Shown: piece by piece, positions 57,770 to 64,000 of the stretch
How the letters are laid out: every line of letters starts with the position of its first letter
How positions within the stretch are numbered: position 1 is the stretch's first letter
Assembly (NCBI RefSeq): GCF_963678635.1
Contig: NC_087066.1
Span: forward strand, 43,571,624 to 43,635,623
Origin: Symsagittifera roscoffensis
Lineage: Eukaryota > Xenacoelomorpha > Acoela > Convolutidae
Length of the DNA: 64,000 nucleotides
Direction of reading: 5' to 3'
Made by a program: the position numbers and the translations under genes
The notes under the pieces: generated by a model
Seen by the model: only the letters and a program-made list of their open reading frames with translations
Databases searched by the model: none
Told to the model about the DNA's origin: nothing

Positions 57770-60700
57770 CTAAAATGAAATCTAAAATTTACGGAAAAGA
57801 CTTGGCCTGGGGGGAAGTTTTAGCAAATGTTCTATGTGCGAAAAATCAATATTTATTCTGTTAACATTTGTAGCGTAGAAAATCCAGCTAAATTACACTT
57901 AGTTATCAAAAAATCGACCAGTTTCATTGTGTGCGTTCAGGAAGCAAAAATATCAAATCTTACAAATATAAATCTGAGTTTACTGGATAAACACAAGGTT
58001 TCATTTGTTTTCATAACGAGCTCAAATAACTCTGGTGGTTTCTTAATGTTATGGTCATCAAACTTGAGTCCTGCAGAAAGAATTGCTTCAATTACAGGTT
58101 TTCAATTGTTAAAATTTGTCAAACTTGATTGGTTTGTTATCAACGTTTATGCAAACCCAAATTCCTTTGACGGGTGATTTTAATGCACTGAGTTATGACA
58201 ATAATAACCGTTCTTCAATACTTGATTAAATGATACGGTATCAAACTATTTACTCAACTCAAAAAACAAATTCTTGATTGTTTTGGTTTTTTTGATTTCG
58301 CACTCAAGATTGATTTATGACAAACAACAAAAAAATTTTGCGCGCTTAGATTATGTTTTTATGAATTTTGAAACAGAGTGTATGCAAAGCAGTCAAATAT
58401 CAATCACTGATCATTTGCTCTTACACGTTTTTGTTAAGCCATCAAACTTTTATCAGCGCGGCCCTAGTTACTGGATATTAAAAGAAGAATAATTTTGAAA
58501 CAACGCAAGACTTATTCCTGAAGATCTAAAAAAAACTTGAAAATGAATCACCAAGTAGTTACGAAAACTTTAAGCATAATTTTCGTGACCTTCCGAAGTT
58601 TATTCAAGAGAACAAAAAGCGTGTAGATCAGAAAGAACTCAATATATTGAAGTATCATGAATATGTTTTCAGAGATTGCATTCACAGCGGAAAAGACACA
58701 AATCCGAGTTTGATTGAAAAATATCATTTGGTGCTGGAACATCTTCAAAAAGTTTCAAAGGAAAAATAATTTTCAGATTATCGAAAAGTTCAGAAAAATC
58801 TCAGCTATACTTTTGAGGGTGTGCCCAATTTTTGTAGTCAATGCTTCTCAAAGAACGCAATTAACTCAATCAAGCGAATTAAAGTGGACCAGATAGTTTA
58901 TCATACGGATTATGATATTCGTAATCAATTTCAAAAATATTTTCCTAATATTTTTTCAAATAGTTTTACAACAGGCTCCGATCAACTACTAATAACGTTT
59001 TTATCAAAAAATAAACTCAAAAATAATGAGAAAGATGGCTATAATTTTTTTTACAGAAGATGAAATTCAAATGGCTATAAACAAACGGAATCAGAAAAGC
59101 TCGCCTGGACCAGACGGCCATACATCTCGGCTATACAAGACTTTCACGGATGAGTTTTGTTCAAATTTAGCTAAAGTATTCAATCATTTTGTTCATGGTA
59201 GAAAACCCCCAAAGAATTTTTGTTTAGCAATAATCCAACTGCTCCCGAAGTCTGAAAATGAAATAGCAGTACACGATTTTCGCCCGATTAGTCTCAAAAA
59301 CACTGACGCAAAAATAGCGCCCATGTACACCCATGTAGTCTATAATAGAAAGACCTTTGCAAAGTTGTAAAAAACCATCAACACGCGTATTTGCCTGGAA
59401 GAGAAATGCAAACAGCAACTGAGGTTCATGTGCAGTAAAAGTAGACTTTTCTAAAGCATTTGACAGAGTTGACAGATCATTTTTCATCAAAATTTCGAAT
59501 GGTATAAGCCTTGATGAGTTTTCGGTTAGAGCCATTGAAACGTTGTATTTTGACTCAAAAGCAGTAATTGATATAAATGGTTTTTTATCAGCCAGCTTCA
59601 AAATTAATCGCCATGTGACACAATGTAGCCCTCTTTCCGCATTTTTATTCATAGTTTTCATCGAACCACTTCTTCCAGCAATTGAATCTAGAGAAGCAAT
59701 TGAAGGTTTTGGGTTATTGTGCCCCAAACTAGTTTCTTATGCTGACGACTTAACTTGCCTTATCAAAATGCGATGTATTGGCAGGTTGTTTCGCTTACTC
59801 GATACATTTTCCAAAGAAACTCAATTGATAATTAACATAAGGAAAAGTGAAGTGCTTTCTACACCTGATTTATCACCCTATAAAACAGTCTTGGTGTCTT
59901 GTTTTACACTTTACACAAAGTTAAAATTATTGAAATTATGTTGAGTTCTCAAAATCAAAAACATCGATGGTTAATTTCACTAAGTAAATTTTTGAGGGCC
60001 AAGCCATTAATACTGTCAATTTATGTTCTCCCTGAATTTTTTCGTTTGGCTCGTCATACTACAGTTAATTTAGATACTGTTAGTAAATGCCAAGACTTAT
60101 TAAATGCAGAATTGAAAAAATCAAGTAGACTCGATATAAGGAAAGAAGATTTTTATCACCCAATTTAAGATGGTGGGGTAGACTTACCATGCCTACAACT
60201 TAAACTTTTCAGTCTGAAAATTATCAGTTTCTTTGCTTCCGATATGTCGGATCAAAATAGTTTGTTACCAAAAGAAATTATTTTCCCGAAAGAAACCTAC
60301 AGTTTGTTGAGAAAAACGAACATCTCTGTTAAAATAAATTCTAGTGATATTGCGATATTTTCAAACGTTACAAATAACCGTTTAATTATAACACTGCAGA
60401 CAAACTCGCGAAATGTTTTTTATTTTTGCTTACGAAACTGTAGTTCCCTTCGAGCTGCAATTTCCCGCTTGTGTGTTGCTGCAAACCATTATCTCTGTTC
60501 AGAAGAGAAGAATTCATTATATTTACAGGCAAAGTTTGGAAAAATTCAATGCTTGATATGTGGGAAAAAAAAATTCTTTATTAGTTCTCGTACGCTGTTT
60601 TTAAAGATCGAAAAAAGCGGTGGTTTTTTATTTTTTGAAAATGCTCCCGAATGTTTCTAATATAATTTAGAATGCGAAACATTCGAACACCTAACTTTCA

Positions 60701-60960
60701 TTTGTCCCTCACTACAACCTTCAAAACACATATTACAGATTAACAATTGGCGTGATGTTTTTGTATCAACGAACATTGCAAGGCTTAAGTATGTTGTGGC
60801 GGTTATTCGTGGTGCATATTCAAAATCATCGACGTCATGGAAAATCAATTTGCAAAAACTTGTGTCATGGGAATTATGGAGGACACGAAATACAAATTGT
60901 TCCTTCTGATAAAATCAACCAAGGATATGTTAGACTTCAGCAACAAACCAGGATACCCGG
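57770..60960 (+). pseudogene. Non-LTR retrotransposon (LINE): endonuclease, RT and C-terminal zinc finger, frameshifted
   Basis: The plus-strand order is that of a LINE ORF2. An AP-like endonuclease N-terminus (57,827-58,177) has IVCVQEAKIS as the catalytic QE-type motif. A later segment (58,274-58,492) ends near SQISITDHLLLHVF, an SDH-like motif. RT follows: KSSPGPDGHTSRLYK (about 59,095), FRPISLKNTDAKI (about 59,280), VDFSKAFDRVDRSFF (motif A, about 59,440), RHVTQCSPLSAFLF (motif B, about 59,610) and SYADDLTCL (motif C, YADD at 59,738-59,749). The C-terminus has CLICGKKK (about 60,550) and CETFEHLTFIC (60,673-60,705), a CX2C...CX4HX4C-like zinc finger. Motif B reads TQCS where RQGC/TQGC is usual. 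Several frame shifts and stops make it inactive. Its 5' end meets the last 136-bp monomer. No poly-A tail is clear. Confidence 0.88.
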
Positions 60961-61130
60961 TATCCGGTAAAAGTAATGCCAATGAACAAAAACTGCTAAG
61001 AAGTAGAAAGTAGATATTTCAGCGAATCAGGATACTCTGTAGCCGGTACTAAAAAATGTATTTTAAGCACAAGTTACGGAAAGAAAAAAAAACAGTTTGC
61101 CGACGAGGATACCCAGCATCCGTTTGAACA
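60950..61130. repeat. Three diverged copies of an ~80-bp unit with a palindromic core
   Basis: The words aggatacccggtatccggta (about 60,953), aggatactctgtagccggta (about 61,030) and aggatacccagcatccgttt (about 61,108) are spaced about 78 bp apart at the 3' end of the LINE. The first has a perfect ggatacc-c-ggtatcc dyad. These could be the LINE 3' UTR repeat. The rest of the unit is poorly conserved. Confidence 0.65.
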
Positions 61131-61139
61131 ATAAATGTA

Positions 61140-62655
61140 CAGAAACAGCTCAGAAACTATATAGACGAGCTCTTAACATTTTATAAGCCGTTTCTTGGGT
61201 CAACAATTAAGTAACTAACTCGATGAGTTGTTTTTGATAAATATGGTGTTATTTGATTTACATATTGGTTATGAAGCTCTCAACTCGAAAAATTTAGTTT
61301 ACAATTTCAAAAAAAAAAACATTTCCATAACAAGGATATTCAAATTGCTAGCTGTTGGTTCCTATTTGTTGAGCCGAAATTTTTGACAACTTTTCCATGT
61401 TTTACCCAATTAAATAGTATGAAAGGCATCAATTTTTGAATTATAAATGTTTAAACTGAAAGTTGAGTATCAAAGGGTTCTACCTAATCATATCGCCAAG
61501 CTATTGAAGCTCAACCCTATACTTTTCATGATATCAATTTTCTCCCTGACGACTTTAATAGTTTATAAAGAGGGAAATTATCATTGGCAATTAAGATAAG
61601 GAAGCTAGCACTCCAGTTGTAGTGTTCTAGAGTACAGTTAAAAGTTACAATCTAACTTTACACTAATTTTTCTACATTACGAGGCCAAACTGTACAATGT
61701 ATAGGCGCACAATTTTGTGTGTGTATGTTCCTGGATTCCAGAGACAAGTCTTTAAACATGTTAAAATTTTGTCGCAACGATCAAAGGAAAGTATAGCACA
61801 AAAGAAGAATAAAGTGAGCGTCCTTGTTGAGGAATCCGCTTACAATGCACCAAATGCACAGTTTGGCCTCATAATGTAACTTCTAACTTTTTGGAACCTA
61901 TAAAAATGGTGGGATTGGCATGCAACCAAAAGCGTATTTTGCAGCGAACAAAAAAAATGTTCTTTCAGACTCTAAGTGAAAGTTCTAATTGAAGATCATT
62001 TATCGAAATATTTGAACAATTTGAGAGTAATGCGAGCCTCTGCTAGTCTGTTGAGTAACAGCTACCGAGTTTTTTTCGCATAGTATTTACTTTTTTCACT
62101 TTCTCCCCAACTTTTCGACTGAGTTGAGTCGTTCAACTATCCGCATTTGAAACGACTCCTAGAAAAACGTGTGTTTTAATTTCAATACTCACTTTTTATG
62201 ATTTTTAATTTTTTCAATAACTATAATCAAATATAATCGATTATATAACACCTAATAGGGTATAGTCGTTCTTTTTTAAAATTAGCATGCTATGTTTAAA
62301 CAAAATGAAAAATACATATTGCAAACACAGCCGTACCGCGCTAAATTGTGATTTACTCTCGTTTTAGTTCTTTGTTGAACTTTACTCGCATTGGAGTTCC
62401 ATTAATTATACTTGAGTTTCCTTGTCAGTGTCCACAAAAAAGAAAAACAAATCGATTTCAATCGATTAAAAAGCATCTCACTTTTACTGAGATGCAAATT
62501 TCATCGCACATAAAGTCTTTTCTACGCATTAAACTAAAGTTGGTTGCGTTGGTTACTTGTTTTGGATTGAATTTTTTCCGCCTAACTTTGATATTTTTGT
62601 TACATTTTTATGTTACCAAAAACTGCAATTTGTTCCGTTCAACAATTTTGCTAAA
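61140..62655. other. AT-rich stretch without recognised genes
   Basis: No family signature on either strand. The frames at 61,697-61,879 and 62,348-62,662 have AT-driven composition (I, F, N, K) and lack recognisable motifs. Confidence 0.55.
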
Positions 62656-62659
62656 TTAT

Positions 62660-62945
62660 TAGAAACTTGGGGGGGAGGTTAAGTTTGAGGTGGACTAATC
62701 CCCCTTCCAATACCCCCCTAGCGTTTGCCCATTTTGAACAACCCCCCCCCCCAACGTAACGTTTGGTTCACAGTTTGAGAGTGGTGGGGTTCAAGTGGGG
62801 GAGAGTGTTCAGGTGGTGGGTGGGTTGTTCAGGGGTGGTGGGGTTCAGTGGGGGGGGGGGGTTCGTTGGGGTGTGGAGCAAAGGGGCAAACGTTAGGGGG
62901 ATTGAAGGGGAGCAAAGGGGCAAACGTTAGGGGGGGGGGGAGAGC
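62660..62945. repeat. C-run/G-run tract with inverted symmetry; G-quadruplex potential
   Basis: The left part (62,698-62,755) is C-rich on the plus strand (cccccctagcgtttgccc, then a run of 13 C). The right part (62,781-62,942) is G-rich (caggtggtgggtgggttg, tgggggggggggttcg, and gggcaaacgttaggggg twice). The words gcgtttgccc on the left and gggcaaacgt on the right are inverted relatives, so the tract could be a fold-back element. Many runs of three or more G lie close together, which favours G-quadruplex folding on the plus strand. Confidence 0.8.
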
Positions 62946-64000
62946 TTAACGGAATATTTTAGCAACTTGAGTTTAGGTTTAGAAATGGATTAGGCCGTAC
63001 ACTCGCTTTGCAAAGTTTCCGCATAACTCACTTGATAAATGCAGAAATTCTTGGAAATTTTGCACGACGCGCGAAACAAAAACAAAGTGGAAAAAAGTCA
63101 ATTTTATTGTGATTTCCTACTTATTATAGAGCCCATTATAATGGATTCCAAATGCATTTTGTTTTGGCATTTTGTTTTGAATCCATTTTTAGTCCAATTT
63201 TATTGTTGTAACCTAACATCGGAATCGATTATATTCACAACACTTAAGACCACGAAAATTCATTATAATCGATTTGTTTTCATTTTTCTTAAATGCAAGT
63301 ACCTTGTTTTTTCTTCTTTTTTTATTTTTCTATAACTTTACTTACTTTATACGTTTTTTCTTTAGCATAAACTTCTAAAGCGCAGAATTGTTTGTCACTA
63401 CACTCTTCATCCTCGGCTGAACAAAGAAAAATAATCTGCGTATACAGGTCTGCATTCATCATGTGCAGATTATAGCTTTAAAAATTGATCTAGTAAACTA
63501 CTAGAAAACAAAGAGGCAAAATATTACAAAAAACTGTTAGTCGGAGAATCACCATTTTCTCTGGCAAATCTTTTTGTTGTGATGGGTAGAATTAAACAAG
63601 AGCGTGTTTGTAGAAAAATTTATTATGCAATTTTGAAAAAAGGACCCGAAACAATGAACCAATTTTCTGAATTTTTTCGAGATAACAATAACTATTAGGT
63701 TTCTATTTTTTGGTTTGTTTGGACTATGTCGGAATGACTTCAAACTATTTTCCTTTGTTCTACCAATTTCAAGACTACGAAAGATAAAAATTAATAAATA
63801 TTTTTTTTCTGATTTGAATTGAATATCAAAAAGCTCTTTCAAAGTATAACCACAATCAACTTAAGCACATGTCTGGGCTTGTAAGGGTTACAAAACTTGG
63901 GGACTTTCATTGACAAGAGCCAGAAAGAAAGCTGTCGCTCAAGTATTAGTAGTCTAAAATAAAAACAAAAGTTAAACCCTAACTTCTCACTATTCAAAAC
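62946..64000. other. AT-rich right end of window, no gene seen
   Basis: Both strands give only short AT-composed frames (63,039-63,335 plus and 63,549-63,842 minus), rich in F, I, L, N and K and without recognisable motifs. No repeats longer than simple A/T runs were noticed. Confidence 0.5.

Noticed and set aside
45886-57864. Lysine-rich ORFs of 62-169 codons in the 136-bp array
   Set aside because: They follow from the monomer length and single stop position, recur at exact monomer spacing, and overlap each other in different frames. No domain is recognised.
57770-60960. An intact, active LINE
   Set aside because: Endonuclease and RT motifs lie in different frames separated by stops, and no single ORF spans them.
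63039-63335. 98-codon plus-strand ORF as a membrane protein
   Set aside because: F/I/L-rich composition is expected from this AT-rich DNA. No start context, neighbours or motifs support it.

Overview
The window looks like a repeat-dominated piece of an animal, probably invertebrate, nuclear genome. The evidence is the AT-rich sequence, decayed Ty3/gypsy retrotransposons, three or more non-LTR retrotransposon remnants, a non-autonomous hAT-type element with an 8-bp target-site duplication, and two multi-kilobase satellite arrays with higher-order structure. I could not name the species. No intact host gene, rRNA or tRNA was recognised. Nearly all short open frames are by-products of tandem repeats or pieces of dead mobile elements.

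Layout. 1-8,680 is a satellite array of about 35/36-bp monomers, fraying at its right edge into longer degenerate monomers. 8,681-12,170 is a 3.5-kb non-satellite block. On the minus strand it carries a retropepsin remnant, the start of a gypsy reverse transcriptase, a possible membrane exon, and a broken coiled-coil plus J-domain (DnaJ-like) sequence. 12,171-16,759 is more of the same satellite. 16,760-20,255 is a nearly identical second copy of the 3.5-kb block, displaced by about 8.08 kb. The second copy continues into an otherwise complete but frameshifted gypsy gag (start near 21,128). 21,690-22,760 (minus) is a decayed reverse transcriptase of another family, and 23,217-23,475 (minus) is a LINE C-terminal scrap. 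22,850-23,200 is rich in short inverted CCGCTC motifs.

24,400-34,080 holds decayed, mostly minus-strand coding-like sequence that I cannot assign. It includes a 207-codon ORF (30,564-31,187), two paralogous segments about 6.3 kb apart (26,645-27,750 and 33,205-33,990), a hairpin with arms of about 110 bp (26,033-26,275) and a 437-bp hAT-like element (29,831-30,267). 34,640-38,030 (plus) is a Ty3/gypsy pol pseudogene running RT, RNase H, integrase. A basic, low-complexity ORF with one in-frame stop follows it. 41,699-42,500 carries a possible primer-binding site and protease-like fragments of a further LTR element.

44,510-45,470 has about three diverged copies of a 314-bp tandem repeat. 45,525-57,755 is a second large satellite of 136-bp monomers (about 90 copies), with nested 3-, 9- and 12-monomer periodicities and a 5-kb internal duplication. 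It ends directly at a plus-strand non-LTR retrotransposon (57,770-60,960) with endonuclease, RT (YADD) and C-terminal zinc-finger remnants, all broken by frameshifts. The last 3 kb is AT-rich apart from a G-run/C-run tract at 62,660-62,945 with G-quadruplex potential.

The genes do not form a pathway. The window is best read as a record of satellite amplification, unequal exchange and nested transposon decay. The most informative features are the shared-junction duplication of satellite plus broken retroelement, the J-domain remnant next to gypsy pol pieces, and the 136-bp array abutting a LINE 5' end in the same orientation.
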